Numbered from the stretch's first letter, positions 1-7,939 are shown. The stretch: DNA of 21,333 bases from Candidatus Hermodarchaeota archaeon (GCA_016840595.1 JAEOSA010000009.1:1-21333), one strand, 5' to 3'. A program made the numbers and translations. Notes: generated by a model not told the origin, from the sequence alone.

Positions 1-344
1 GCATCAAACCCACAGATATCGATGTTGCAGAAGTTCATGACTGCTTCACAATTGCCGAACTCATTGCTTATGGGGATCTTGGATTCTGTAAACGTGAAGA
101 CAGCCCCAATATGATACGTAATGAAGAAACACACCTTGGGGGACGTATACCCGTGAATATTGATGGGGGACTCCTATCAAAGGGTCATCCCGTAGGGGCA
201 ACTGGTGGTTCACAGATTCGAACTCTGGTGCATCAACTTCGTGGTGAAGGGGGGAAGATGCAAGTGGATGGAGCGAAAATTGCTTTGGGTCACAATGTTG
301 GTGGAATCGGGATGTATACGAACGTGACTATTCTGGAGACGTAG
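1..344 (+). CDS. Archaeal-type thiolase (acetyl-CoA acetyltransferase), C-terminal part
   Basis: The frame is open from the window edge (first full codon at base 3) to the TAG at 342-344, so about 113 C-terminal residues are seen. They carry the late thiolase motifs: VAEVHDCFTIAEL, then GGLLSKGHPVGATG with the active-site His of the GHP motif, and LGHNVGGIG close to the end. The HNVGG form, rather than a classical CxG, is typical of archaeal and SCP2-like thiolases. In archaea such thiolases condense two acetyl-CoA to acetoacetyl-CoA, often in an operon with HMG-CoA synthase and a DUF35 protein that bridges them. The DUF35 gene follows directly here. Whether HMG-CoA synthase lies upstream cannot be seen, so a role in mevalonate synthesis versus beta-oxidation remains open. 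Confidence 0.9.
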   Translation, partial: IKPTDIDVAEVHDCFTIAELIAYGDLGFCKREDSPNMIRNEETHLGGRIPVNIDGGLLSKGHPVGATGGSQIRTLVHQLRGEGGKMQVDGAKIALGHNVGGIGMYTNVTILET

Positions 345-367
345 TGTGGAGGTTTGAGGTGAGTAGG

Positions 368-781
368 ATGAGTTTTGAACGGTTTGGTTTTATCAGTTAT
401 GTATCGCAGACAAAAATTGGTGAGTTTACCGAGTACCTGAAAAACAATCGGTTAATGGGTACAAAGTGTAAAAAATGTGGGAAAGTCTATTTCCCCCCAC
501 GTGGTGCTTGCACCTCATGCCTTGGAGAGGAAATTGAATGGATTGAAATCCAGGGTGACGGCAAACTTGTTACTTTCACTCAAGTCAACTTTGCTCCAAC
601 GGGATTTCAAGAAGACGTCCCTTATATTCTTGCACTTGGACAGTTGAACAGTGGACAACATGTTTTTGCCCGATTTTCCAAAGATGCGCCATTGGAACAG
701 TTGAAAATCGGAATGGCCGTACAACTTGTGCCCTGCAAAATCGATGAAGAACGAGTGACATATGAGTTTCAAGTGCTCTAA
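368..781 (+). CDS. DUF35 Zn-ribbon/OB-fold protein, thiolase partner
   Basis: A 137-residue protein from ATG 368. It has an N-terminal helix, a rubredoxin-like zinc ribbon with C34/C37 and C48/C51 (CKKCGKVYFPP and ACTSC), then a beta-rich OB-fold (about residues 60-125). This is the DUF35/ChsH2-like family that accompanies archaeal and actinobacterial thiolases as a structural or CoA-channelling subunit. It starts within 25 bases of the thiolase stop, so the two are almost certainly co-transcribed and translated into one complex. In-frame GTG codons at 344 and 359 are alternative starts. GGAGGT at 348-353 would suit GTG 359 and GAGGTG at 356-361 would suit ATG 368; I prefer the latter because the conserved helix begins just after it. 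Confidence 0.88.
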   Translation: MSFERFGFISYVSQTKIGEFTEYLKNNRLMGTKCKKCGKVYFPPRGACTSCLGEEIEWIEIQGDGKLVTFTQVNFAPTGFQEDVPYILALGQLNSGQHVFARFSKDAPLEQLKIGMAVQLVPCKIDEERVTYEFQVL

Positions 782-786
782 GAGAG

Positions 787-1875
787 TTACCGGAATTCAG
801 GTATAACTTCGGAAGCAAAGAGCTTCAATGTGTCCTTTAGCATCTTTGGAGGAACAAAGAAGTTAACAACCATATGCCGTACACCAGCTTTCTGATATTC
901 TTTGATCCCTTTGATTACATCATCCGGTGTACCAAAGAAAACTGGAGCCTTGTCGAGAACGTCATCAGGAATCTCTTTTGCCATCGCTAATAGTTTTTCC
1001 GTAATCTCTGAGTTCATTACTAAATGCCAAGTCATATCGAACTCGTCGGTTACGTCATCATATCCTAGTCGACGAAGAATTCGTGGACGAGTTAGGAAGT
1101 AGATCTTTGCCCCGAGTCCCACATTTTTCCGGGCGGTTTCGTATTCATCAGCTACAACTGTAAACACAAAGGCTGCAGGTTCAATTACATTCGGATCACG
1201 TCCAGCTTTCTTTGCGTGATCTCGGACAGTCTGTAATTTCTCCGCATATTCATCAGGAAACATACTTGCTGGAACCCAACCATCACCCAATTCTCCAGCC
1301 ATCTTCATTGTTTTGGGTGAATTTGCGGCAATCCATACGGGGGGGTTTGGTTCTTGAATTGGTCGTGGTTGGAGAAACGCGTTTTCTAATTTGTAGTACT
1401 TTCCATCATAATTGGCAACCTCTTCTGTCCACAGCATCCGCATGATTTTTACTGCTTCACGTGTGCGTCCAAGAGGTTTTTTGAGATCAATTCCAAAAGG
1501 AAAGAGATTCATGGCTTCACCCAACCCGACGCCTATAATCGCTCGTCCATTTGAGATGTGATCACAAGTTGTAACCATCTGTGCTAGCGCCGCGGGATGG
1601 TGACGATAGGTATCACCAACACAGGTGCCTAATTTCACTTTCTTTGTTTGCGTGGCTACAGCTGATAGTGCTGACCAAGCTTCCAGGGCATCCCACCGTC
1701 GAATGCCAAATCCAACCGTGTGATCGGGCATCCAAAAGGAATCGAAACCCATTTTTTCGATATATGTTGCCGTGTCTAGGATTCGGTCCCATGCTGAAGG
1801 GGTACTAACAACTCCAAATTTTAGTGCGTCTGACAGATTCTCTTGCCTCCTATTTATCCACAACTTTGGGTTCAC
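787..1875 (-). CDS. LLM-type, probably F420-dependent oxidoreductase
   Basis: Luciferase-like monooxygenase fold, up to 362 residues. The sequence opens with the beta-strand KFGVVSTPS, continues with MGFDSFWMPDHTVGFG, has VKLGTCVGDTYRHHPAALAQ and IIGVGLGEAMNLFPFG in the middle, and the characteristic PPVWIAANSPKTMKMAGELGDGW later. This matches the family that includes methylenetetrahydromethanopterin reductase (Mer) and other F420-dependent dehydrogenases; F420 rather than FMN is inferred from the archaeal context. The substrate is not predictable. It follows the enoyl-CoA hydratase gene with a short overlap, so it forms an operon with it. The start is uncertain. GTG 1875 has no evident ribosome site, while a perfect AGGAGG (1851-1846) lies just after the upstream stop and points to CTG 1836, which would give a family-typical N-terminus. 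Confidence 0.88.
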   Translation of the reverse strand: MNPKLWINRRQENLSDALKFGVVSTPSAWDRILDTATYIEKMGFDSFWMPDHTVGFGIRRWDALEAWSALSAVATQTKKVKLGTCVGDTYRHHPAALAQMVTTCDHISNGRAIIGVGLGEAMNLFPFGIDLKKPLGRTREAVKIMRMLWTEEVANYDGKYYKLENAFLQPRPIQEPNPPVWIAANSPKTMKMAGELGDGWVPASMFPDEYAEKLQTVRDHAKKAGRDPNVIEPAAFVFTVVADEYETARKNVGLGAKIYFLTRPRILRRLGYDDVTDEFDMTWHLVMNSEITEKLLAMAKEIPDDVLDKAPVFFGTPDDVIKGIKEYQKAGVRHMVVNFFVPPKMLKDTLKLFASEVIPEFR

Positions 1876-2614
1876 GCTTTTCTAAGAAGGCTCTAACACC
1901 TTCTTTGGCATCTTCAGTTTCAAGGAGTTTTCTCATATACTGAGCTTCAATAAATAATCCTTCTTCTAGAGTGCGTTGAGTGGCTTCCTTGAGCGCCCGT
2001 TTAGCGTATTTCAGCGCAACAAGTCCCCGCTTTGCGATTCTTTCTGCAAGAGCCATTGCTGTAGGGATTAGCTGATCAGGTGGGACGATTTTGTAAACAA
2101 AGTCCCCCATTTGAGATGCAGTTACAATGTCACCGGTAAAAATGAGTTCGCGGGCTAATTGGGGATTCATCCACCGTTGTATACGTTGGGTACCACCCCA
2201 TCCGGGAATGACGCCTAGCTTGATTTCAGGTTGCCCGAATTTTGCTGTTTCTGAGGCGATGACAAAATCACAGGCCATGGTAATTTCCATGCCTCCACCC
2301 AGGCAAAATCCATTGACGGCGACAATAATTGGTTTTGAAGTCCTTTCCAAGGATAAGGTAAAATTCTGACCAGTTCTCGTCAGCTGGTCAGCCCTGTCAG
2401 CATCTTTACCTTCAAACTGCTTGATGTCTGCACCACCAACAAAGAACCTATCACCTGCTCCAGTAAGGATTACAACCTTGGTGTCGTCCTGATCAAGTTC
2501 TGAAAATACTTTTTCAAGTGTTTGGAAGACTTGTGGGGTCAGGGCATTTGCGGGAGGATTGTTTATTGTAACAATTGCCACCTGTTTCTTTTTTTCAACT
2601 TCGACTATTGGCAT
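1850..2614 (-). CDS. Enoyl-CoA hydratase/isomerase family (crotonase) protein
   Basis: A 254-residue crotonase-fold enzyme of normal length. The oxyanion-hole motifs are FVGGADIKQF (about 58-67) and NGFCLGGGMEITMACDF (about 101-117). Both catalytic glutamates of true hydratases are present: E110 in GGGME and E130 in QPEIKLGVIPGWGGTQR, 20 residues apart as in rat enoyl-CoA hydratase. It should therefore add water to trans-2-enoyl-CoA, for example crotonyl-CoA, in fatty-acid or butanoate-type metabolism. It starts at ATG 2614 and is followed by the LLM oxidoreductase. The thiolase operon meets this operon tail to tail, making one local acyl-CoA cluster. A 7-bp dyad lies about 80-105 bases upstream of the start and could be an operator. 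Confidence 0.93.
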   Translation of the reverse strand: MPIVEVEKKKQVAIVTINNPPANALTPQVFQTLEKVFSELDQDDTKVVILTGAGDRFFVGGADIKQFEGKDADRADQLTRTGQNFTLSLERTSKPIIVAVNGFCLGGGMEITMACDFVIASETAKFGQPEIKLGVIPGWGGTQRIQRWMNPQLARELIFTGDIVTASQMGDFVYKIVPPDQLIPTAMALAERIAKRGLVALKYAKRALKEATQRTLEEGLFIEAQYMRKLLETEDAKEGVRAFLEKREPKVVDK

Positions 2615-2692
2615 TACTTTCTAGCTCCCACGACAAATTACGGGACATCCCATAAAGTTTCGAGGTTCCTTTTACAGTTTGTCGTATTTGAT

Positions 2693-2719
2693 ATTTCAAT
2701 TTAAATTTCCAGTTGAAAT
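2693..2719. promoter_or_regulatory. Inverted repeat upstream of the hydratase operon
   Basis: ATTTCAA at 2693-2699 is mirrored by TTGAAAT at 2713-2719 with a 13-base spacer; an internal AATTTC/GAAATT pair (2704-2709 and 2715-2720) overlaps it. The site lies in the 227-base divergent gap between the hydratase (start 2614, - strand) and the next + gene (2842), in a locally AT-rich stretch. A dimeric regulator site is plausible, but AT-rich sequence produces such dyads by chance. Confidence 0.3.
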
Positions 2720-2814
2720 TAAGAAATCATGAAAAACCAAGATATTACCACATCTGGTTTCGGAATAATTAAAGTCCACAGAAACCAATTATAATTCTGT
2801 TCCAATAAGGGATT

Positions 2815-2828
2815 CAGGGTTTACCCTG
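2815..2828. promoter_or_regulatory. CAGGGT-TT-ACCCTG palindrome before the 158-aa gene
   Basis: Perfect 6-bp arms with a 2-base centre, 14 bases upstream of the GTG at 2842. A TATA-like ATTATAAT lies about 25-30 bases upstream (about 2788-2796), so the palindrome would sit at the transcription start, a usual place for an archaeal repressor to block polymerase. The GC-rich arms stand out from the AT-rich surroundings. Operator function is an inference. Confidence 0.4.
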
Positions 2829-2841
2829 GATTTGGAATGGA

Positions 2842-3318
2842 GTGTGTGGCTATTTGAGTTCTACTGATAAAAGTAGACAACCAAAAAGAAAACCGTCCAG
2901 ACGACGGGTTATTGTTTCTGACACTCCAGAAGAGTTACCTGAAGCCATTGCTTGGTTGCGAAAACTTGTCACAACGATTTATTCGATGAACCTAGAAGGA
3001 ATTATGCGATTGAAAGATCAGTTTGACCAGATTTATGATGATCACGTTGATGAGTTTAACCGAAAACTTCGCAAGATAGATTTAGAAAAAGCCGAAGATG
3101 TCCAATGTCATTCCGATGCAAAAGTGATCCTTGGTTATTTGCTAGCAGTCTGTAAATATCTCGAACGCCTTGCGGATATCAAGAAGCAAAATCAACATTC
3201 GTCTTCGCGAAAACAAGAATCAGATTCATTAGCGAATGCATTACAGAAAGACCTTACAAAAGAACTGCGTGCCTTCTCCCGTGAATTAGAACTAACCCTT
3301 GGAATCAAACCCAAGTGA
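2842..3318 (+). CDS. Uncharacterised small helical protein
   Basis: I do not recognise this 158-residue protein. It has a basic N-terminal tail (about residues 8-25, rich in K and R), then long amphipathic helices (about 30-120 and 128-155) with many charged residues and no membrane segment or catalytic motif. The start is uncertain: GTG 2842 gives the listed length and TTG 2854 is an alternative. It is the first + gene after a divergent control region and precedes two coiled-coil/winged-helix proteins by 118 bases, so it may belong with them. The basic tail followed by helices would suit a nucleic-acid-associated accessory protein, but that is speculation. Confidence 0.7.
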   Translation: MCGYLSSTDKSRQPKRKPSRRRVIVSDTPEELPEAIAWLRKLVTTIYSMNLEGIMRLKDQFDQIYDDHVDEFNRKLRKIDLEKAEDVQCHSDAKVILGYLLAVCKYLERLADIKKQNQHSSSRKQESDSLANALQKDLTKELRAFSRELELTLGIKPK

Positions 3319-3436
3319 TTCCCAAATAGCACTTCTGAAGCTGCCTTAATAGTTCCATTATGTTTAGATGTTGCAACAAAACCCTTTTGGAATTTAACGC
3401 ACCAGTATCCTGTATAATTCAAGTTGGTGATGGAAA

Positions 3437-4183
3437 ATGACTGGAATTTCTTCGCTTACTGCTTCTTTGAAAAAGAATCAATCAGTTGTTGAAGAACTTG
3501 CAGCAACGACACAAAAGGCATTAGGTTCACTTTTGAATCAAATCGACCGGCTCCTTGAACTAGCTGCTCACTTACAGGAATCGTGGGATGATCGACAGGC
3601 AACTGAAGAGGAATTATCTCATGATGCTTCCTCCTTAACTGGTGAACTTGAAGCAGAAACCCGGGAGAAGTCGAAGCTTGAAACAACCGATTCCACTCAA
3701 AGACAAGTATTAGCAGAGGCAAGAGCCGAACGCGAAAAATTACAGGAAGAAGTAACTACGACGGAGAAAACCCTTGAAGACTTAGAAGATCAACTTCGCA
3801 CCCTTGATCGGACCCTTCGAGAACAGGATAAAGCGCTCGTTAAGGTTGAGGAGCAACTCAATAAGGTCGATGAGAAACACACTCACCAATTAGAGGACCT
3901 TGAATCAAAAGCAAGTGAAGCGCTAAATGAAGCTGAAGTATTGGAAGCAAAATACAAAGCACTTCGGTATCTTGTTCAAGAAAAAATCATAACCTCGCCT
4001 GAAGCAAAAGTAGCTCTTGAACTGAAAGGAAAAGAAACCGCGACCATTGATCATCTCCAAAAAACGACGTTCATAGGTCGATTCAAGGTCAGGGAAATTC
4101 TTGAGCAAATGGCTGAACACAAAATCGTCAAGTTCGACCGTGGTTCAGGACAGGTGAAAGTGCTGAAGCCCATTGATTTGTGA
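3437..4183 (+). CDS. Coiled-coil protein with C-terminal winged-helix-like domain (first of pair)
   Basis: A 248-residue soluble protein. Residues about 15-172 are almost uninterrupted, highly charged heptad-like helix (rich in E, L, K, Q, T). Residues about 172-245 change character: ALRYLVQEKIITSPEAKV, then TIDHLQKTTFIGRFKVREIL and MAEHKIVKF, which fits helix-helix-recognition helix-wing of a winged HTH. GGTGATGG just upstream supports ATG 3437. The next gene has the same architecture and its SD overlaps this gene's end, so the two are translationally coupled and may form a heterodimer through the coiled coils. Family unknown to me. Candidates by shape are DNA-bridging or segregation factors, or transcription regulators with an extended dimerisation rod. 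Confidence 0.85.
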   Translation: MTGISSLTASLKKNQSVVEELAATTQKALGSLLNQIDRLLELAAHLQESWDDRQATEEELSHDASSLTGELEAETREKSKLETTDSTQRQVLAEARAEREKLQEEVTTTEKTLEDLEDQLRTLDRTLREQDKALVKVEEQLNKVDEKHTHQLEDLESKASEALNEAEVLEAKYKALRYLVQEKIITSPEAKVALELKGKETATIDHLQKTTFIGRFKVREILEQMAEHKIVKFDRGSGQVKVLKPIDL

Positions 4184-4203
4184 AATGCGTGAGGATGATA
4201 TTG

Positions 4204-4941
4204 ATGACTGAAATAAAAGAACTCCAACAGGGAATGGAACAGAACCAAGCACAGATGAAGGCTTTACGTGAATCGTTTCGCTCGCAAATGTCGGCACTAG
4301 TTAATGAAATTACCTCGAGCTTACAAACTCTGACCCGAATTGAACGTGAATTTCAACTCTCTGAAACGCGAATGCAAGAACACCGAGAGACAATTAACCA
4401 CCTTCAAGAACAATTGACCCAACTTCGAGAAACGGGAAGCGAAATGGAAGCCAAGATTGCTAGTATCTACAATGAACTTAGCGAACATCAACAAAAAATT
4501 GTAGCATACAAAGCCTCACTCATGGAGACCCAAGGGCGTATTGAAATCGTCGAAAACGACGTCAATCAACGCAAAGCAGAAAGTGACGTGAAACAGCGAC
4601 AATTAGAGGAAAAACAACGTGAACTTGGACGCCGTAATGCTGAGAAGGACCAAGAAGTGACTAAATACAAAGAAGATTTTTCAAAAGCAAAGATACAAGC
4701 AGGTCAGGTGAAGAAAGACAATCCCGTAGCCGATTACCTGCTGACTGAAGGTTTAGAACCCCCTGAACTTGATATTCTTGCATTGTTGATTCACAAGAAA
4801 GAGGTTTCTGTAGCTGATCTCAAACGGACTGCCAAAACTCCCCCCGCAATCACGACCCGAGTTTTGAAAGAAATGGAAAATAAGGGAATCCTTGAACTCA
4901 CTAGTGATGATAAAGCTCGCTTAGCAATTTCCATAGAATGA
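4204..4941 (+). CDS. Coiled-coil protein with C-terminal winged-helix domain (second of pair)
   Basis: A 245-residue protein from ATG 4204; TGAGGAT at 4190-4196 overlaps the region just after the previous stop and gives a proper ribosome site, while an in-frame GTG at 4180 lacks one. Residues about 1-170 are continuous coiled coil (many E, Q, K, R). Residues about 175-245 look like a winged helix: PPELDILALLIHKKEVSVAD, a probable recognition helix PPAITTRVLKEMENKGIL, and a short beta wing ending LAISIE. It resembles the preceding protein in layout but not closely in sequence, suggesting old paralogues that pair. Followed after 44 bases by a DNA methyltransferase. Function unknown; DNA binding through the winged helix is inferred. 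Confidence 0.85.
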   Translation: MTEIKELQQGMEQNQAQMKALRESFRSQMSALVNEITSSLQTLTRIEREFQLSETRMQEHRETINHLQEQLTQLRETGSEMEAKIASIYNELSEHQQKIVAYKASLMETQGRIEIVENDVNQRKAESDVKQRQLEEKQRELGRRNAEKDQEVTKYKEDFSKAKIQAGQVKKDNPVADYLLTEGLEPPELDILALLIHKKEVSVADLKRTAKTPPAITTRVLKEMENKGILELTSDDKARLAISIE

Positions 4942-4985
4942 AGCGACTTTATCATTTCTCATAGCAAAGGATAAAGAGTCAAAGA

Positions 4986-5987
4986 GTGTTAAAGGGTGGG
5001 GTGGATGGTGCGACTTTGCAGAGTGATTTAGATAAGAAAGGATTACGCACTAAGAAGAAAGCAAAGTCCACATCATATCCTGAAAGACAATTAGCAGAAC
5101 TTCTCAAGAATCAATCCTTAGAAATCCCGCACACCAAACATGATCTGGTTATCGGTGACAGCCGGGACATGCCCGAAATCGCTGATACTTCCGTACATCT
5201 TGTTGTAACTTCACCACCCTACCCGATGATTGACATATGGGACGAGCTCTTCGAAGAAATGGGATGTCCCGATTTTGACACAATGCACGCTTATCTTGCC
5301 CAAGTCTGGAAAGAATGTTTTCGGGTATTAGTCGATGGTGGTATTGCCTGCATCAATATTGGAGATGCCCTCCGCAAAATCGATAGGAAATTTCAGTTGT
5401 ATTCTAATCACGTTAAGGTTACACAGGAGTGCGAAGCCCTAGGATTTACAAGCCTTCCATATATTCTGTGGAAGAAACCTACCACACGACCAAATGCATT
5501 CCTTGGATCTGGTCTACTTCCCCCTAATGCATATATCACGCAAGATTGTGAATTCATTCTAATTTTTCGAAAAGGTCGTCCACGACGCTTTCCACCGAAG
5601 GATCTGTATCGGTACGCGAGCCACTACAAGTTAGATGAGCGGAACGCATGGTTTACTCAAATCTGGCAGCTTCCGGGTGCTCGCCAAGAGAATCATTATC
5701 TATCTCGTCGAGTAGCTGCGTTTCCTGAAGAAATTGCGTATCGACTCATTCGAATGTTTTCAATAATTGGTGATATTGTTCTTGACCCCTTTCTGGGATC
5801 GGGAACCACAATGAAAGTCGCAATAAACACTCATCGTAACAGTGTTGGCTATGAAATAGATACTAAACTAATTCCTACCATCAAGGAACGACTCTTATTT
5901 GAAAATGATGTGTTTAGCAAGTACTCAGTGGAAGCATTCGATATTTATCACCGTGAAGATGACTTGAAGGAGTCATTCAAAGGGTAA
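4986..5987 (+). CDS. Beta-class site-specific DNA methyltransferase (N4-cytosine or N6-adenine)
   Basis: A 333-residue SAM-dependent DNA amino-methyltransferase. Catalytic motif IV TSPPYPM (75-81) comes before the SAM-binding motif I DPFLGSGTT (267-275), the beta-class order, with SVGYEID following and FPEEIAYRLI (about 246-255) as the usual helix before motif I. The S/T-S-P-P-Y form is more usual in m4C enzymes, whereas N6-adenine enzymes more often have DPPY. The roughly 50-residue N-terminal part is basic and lacks a known motif. No restriction endonuclease gene is visible on either side, so it looks solitary and may have an epigenetic rather than defence role. The start is unclear between GTG 4986 and GTG 5001. 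It lies downstream of the coiled-coil pair on the same strand. Confidence 0.9.
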   Translation: MLKGGVDGATLQSDLDKKGLRTKKKAKSTSYPERQLAELLKNQSLEIPHTKHDLVIGDSRDMPEIADTSVHLVVTSPPYPMIDIWDELFEEMGCPDFDTMHAYLAQVWKECFRVLVDGGIACINIGDALRKIDRKFQLYSNHVKVTQECEALGFTSLPYILWKKPTTRPNAFLGSGLLPPNAYITQDCEFILIFRKGRPRRFPPKDLYRYASHYKLDERNAWFTQIWQLPGARQENHYLSRRVAAFPEEIAYRLIRMFSIIGDIVLDPFLGSGTTMKVAINTHRNSVGYEIDTKLIPTIKERLLFENDVFSKYSVEAFDIYHREDDLKESFKG

Positions 5988-6000
5988 ACACATATTACCC
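5982..6000 (+). terminator. Small hairpin over the methyltransferase stop codon
   Basis: GGGTAA (5982-5987, including the TAA stop) pairs with TTACCC (5995-6000) around a 7-base loop. No T-run follows, so a classical intrinsic terminator is not supported; an RNA-processing or translation-related hairpin is equally possible. Confidence 0.25.
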
Positions 6001-6034
6001 CCGGAGATATGAGTCTTAGACATAGGGCTAGCCT

Positions 6035-6952
6035 ATGATTTTAGCAATAGGAAATATTAACCTCGATTGGATTTGCACGCTTCCCCGTCTTCCCGAACCA
6101 GATGAAAAACTCAACATCCAACAGCTGAACATTCACCCTGGTGGTGCAGCAAGTAATTTTGCTGTGAGTCTTACTCGTCTCGGATCGGATGCCGCGGTAT
6201 TTGGACATGTTGGCAATGACGCTGAGGGAACAGAAGCGCTTCGATCCTTACAGGAAGAAAAAGTGGACATATCTAGGGTCATTATCGAAGAAACTCTATC
6301 AACGGGTTTTGTCATTATTCTGGTGGGTGGGGATGGGCAAACGATGAAACTTCGATTCCGAGGAGCAAACACCAAACTCTCACCAAAAGACATCACACCA
6401 ACACTTCTGGAAGATATTGACATTGCCCATGCTGCAAGTGTGTCTATTCCTATTGCAAAGAAACTCGCTGCCACTTCTGCCAAAGTTGGAACTCTTTCAT
6501 CTATTGATGTAGGTGAGGAACTAATCACCCAATCTCTCGAGGAAGTGCGGGCGATGATTTGCAGTTTTTCTATTGTCTTTATGAACAGACTTGTCTTCGA
6601 GCGTATCTTCAATGAGGAACCAACACCCCAGAATGTCCAAGGGGAGCTTAGTGGAAACCTCAAAGTGCTAAACGTTACATTAGGTGCGACAGGTGCAATT
6701 ACAGCATCAGCAGACGCTGCGTTTCAGACACCAGCTTTCAACGTTAAAGCCGTTGATACCACGGGAGCTGGTGATGCGTTTGGGGCAGGGTTCATTCACT
6801 TTTTCAACCAACACTATCCCATCGAAAAAACAGCTGCGAGAGCAACCGCAGCGGCAGCAATGCAAATTACTCAACCCGGTGCTCGTGCGGGATTGCCCAC
6901 TGCTCGTGAAGTCGAGGAATTCATCAAAACACACAAGCAAATAGCTGGTTAG
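6035..6952 (+). CDS. PfkB/ribokinase-family sugar or nucleoside kinase
   Basis: A 305-residue ribokinase-fold kinase of typical length. Visible are the N-terminal strand GNINLDWICTLPRLP, the substrate-side signature HPGGAASNFAVSLTRLG (about 34-50), GHVGNDAEG (57-65), NVTLGATGAI (213-222), and the second PfkB signature DTTGAGDAFGAGF (241-253) with the anion hole and catalytic base D247. It would phosphorylate a sugar, nucleoside or similar alcohol with ATP; the substrate cannot be read from the sequence. ATG 6035 is preceded by only a weak purine tract. It lies 47 bases after the DNA methyltransferase with no obvious functional link, and its last codons overlap the convergent UspA gene by 4 bases. 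Confidence 0.92.
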   Translation: MILAIGNINLDWICTLPRLPEPDEKLNIQQLNIHPGGAASNFAVSLTRLGSDAAVFGHVGNDAEGTEALRSLQEEKVDISRVIIEETLSTGFVIILVGGDGQTMKLRFRGANTKLSPKDITPTLLEDIDIAHAASVSIPIAKKLAATSAKVGTLSSIDVGEELITQSLEEVRAMICSFSIVFMNRLVFERIFNEEPTPQNVQGELSGNLKVLNVTLGATGAITASADAAFQTPAFNVKAVDTTGAGDAFGAGFIHFFNQHYPIEKTAARATAAAAMQITQPGARAGLPTAREVEEFIKTHKQIAG

Positions 6953-7842
6953 GTAAAGGTTATGACTACTGCAACTTGGGATTCTGAAGCAATCTGATGT
7001 GACACACTACCTAGGATTCCCCTAAACCGCCCATCTCTTAACCGTCCGGGTTTGCGATGGCTACCTAAAATGATGAGGTCCACGTTCTCTTTTTCCGCAA
7101 TTTCTAGTGCTGCATCACCGACTTTTGGTGCGGCAACATGTTTAGGAATGACTTCGAGTCCGGTTTGTTCAGTGAAAATGTTGAGATCATCCATGAACAA
7201 TTCCTTACCAAGTTTAACTTCTGGTGTATCTATCGCCGATTGGCTTGTTACCAGAGGAAAGGTGGTGAGATTTAATGCAATTAGCTCTGCATCCTTTGCC
7301 GCAGAACTCTTTTTCAATGCAGCCGCAACCCGAAGCGCTGCAACATCTTTTTTCGTGTCCCGAATTGGAAGAAGAATTTTCCGAAGAACTGGCTTAGGGA
7401 TTTTTTCCAAGTCTTCTTCCCACGAGGCAACCACTAAAACTGGAGCCTTACTTTTCCGTGCAACTCGACGCGTGGTAGTCCCTAGCAAATGCCGAAGCAT
7501 AGGTCGTTGAGCGATTCCCATGATAATTAAATCACATTCAGTTTCTTTTTCATTTTTAAGAATCGCAACGGAGGCTCGTCGGCGTTTCACGCGTTCATAA
7601 GAAAAGGGGACTCCCAACTCTTTTGATAATGATTTTGCATGCTTTTGAAAACGATTTAGCCATGCATCTTGTTCTTCGGATGCTTTTTCTTCACAATAAA
7701 AGAGAGATACGTTTGCCTTCGAATATTCTGCGAGACAAAAGGCCAAGTTGACGACATTTACTTCTCCGGGATACCCTTGCAATGGAGTGAGTATCCGCTT
7801 CATTTGGGGTTCTTCCCAGTCCTCGGTAATTAGAAAGGTCAT
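6949..7842 (-). CDS. Tandem universal stress protein (two UspA domains)
   Basis: A 297-residue cytoplasmic protein made of two UspA folds in tandem: about 15-139 (KRILTPLQGYPGEVNVVNLA to APVLVVAS) and about 154-296 (RKILLPIRDTKKDVAALRVA to QVAVVI). Each half ends in a glycine-containing nucleotide-loop region, LLGTTTRRVARKSKAP in the first and GILGSVSHQIASES in the second, preceded by LIIMGI and LIILGSHRKPG. The second half matches the ATP-binding G-x(n)-G-S pattern better; the first lacks a clear GxxG and may bind nucleotide poorly. The start may be the upstream ATG 7842 (GGAG about 9 bases before) or ATG 7803, directly before the first domain. It converges on the PfkB gene with overlapping stop codons. 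Confidence 0.9.
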   Translation of the reverse strand: MTFLITEDWEEPQMKRILTPLQGYPGEVNVVNLAFCLAEYSKANVSLFYCEEKASEEQDAWLNRFQKHAKSLSKELGVPFSYERVKRRRASVAILKNEKETECDLIIMGIAQRPMLRHLLGTTTRRVARKSKAPVLVVASWEEDLEKIPKPVLRKILLPIRDTKKDVAALRVAAALKKSSAAKDAELIALNLTTFPLVTSQSAIDTPEVKLGKELFMDDLNIFTEQTGLEVIPKHVAAPKVGDAALEIAEKENVDLIILGSHRKPGRLRDGRFRGILGSVSHQIASESQVAVVITFT

Positions 7843-7939
7843 GCATTATCGACTCCGACTTAACCAGCACAAGACGTATGACGATTAACAAAAGTGTATT
7901 GGTGGTTTGGAACTGATAAAATTAGTTAAAAATTCAACG

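Noticed and set aside
4986..5987. Complete restriction-modification system
   Set aside because: No nuclease motif in any neighbouring gene; only the methyltransferase is supported.
6133..6663. 176-residue open frame on the - strand
   Set aside because: Antisense to the PfkB kinase, whose motifs are clear; composition is serine-rich and unstructured.
7052..7510. 152-residue open frame on the + strand
   Set aside because: Antisense to the tandem UspA gene; no recognisable domain.
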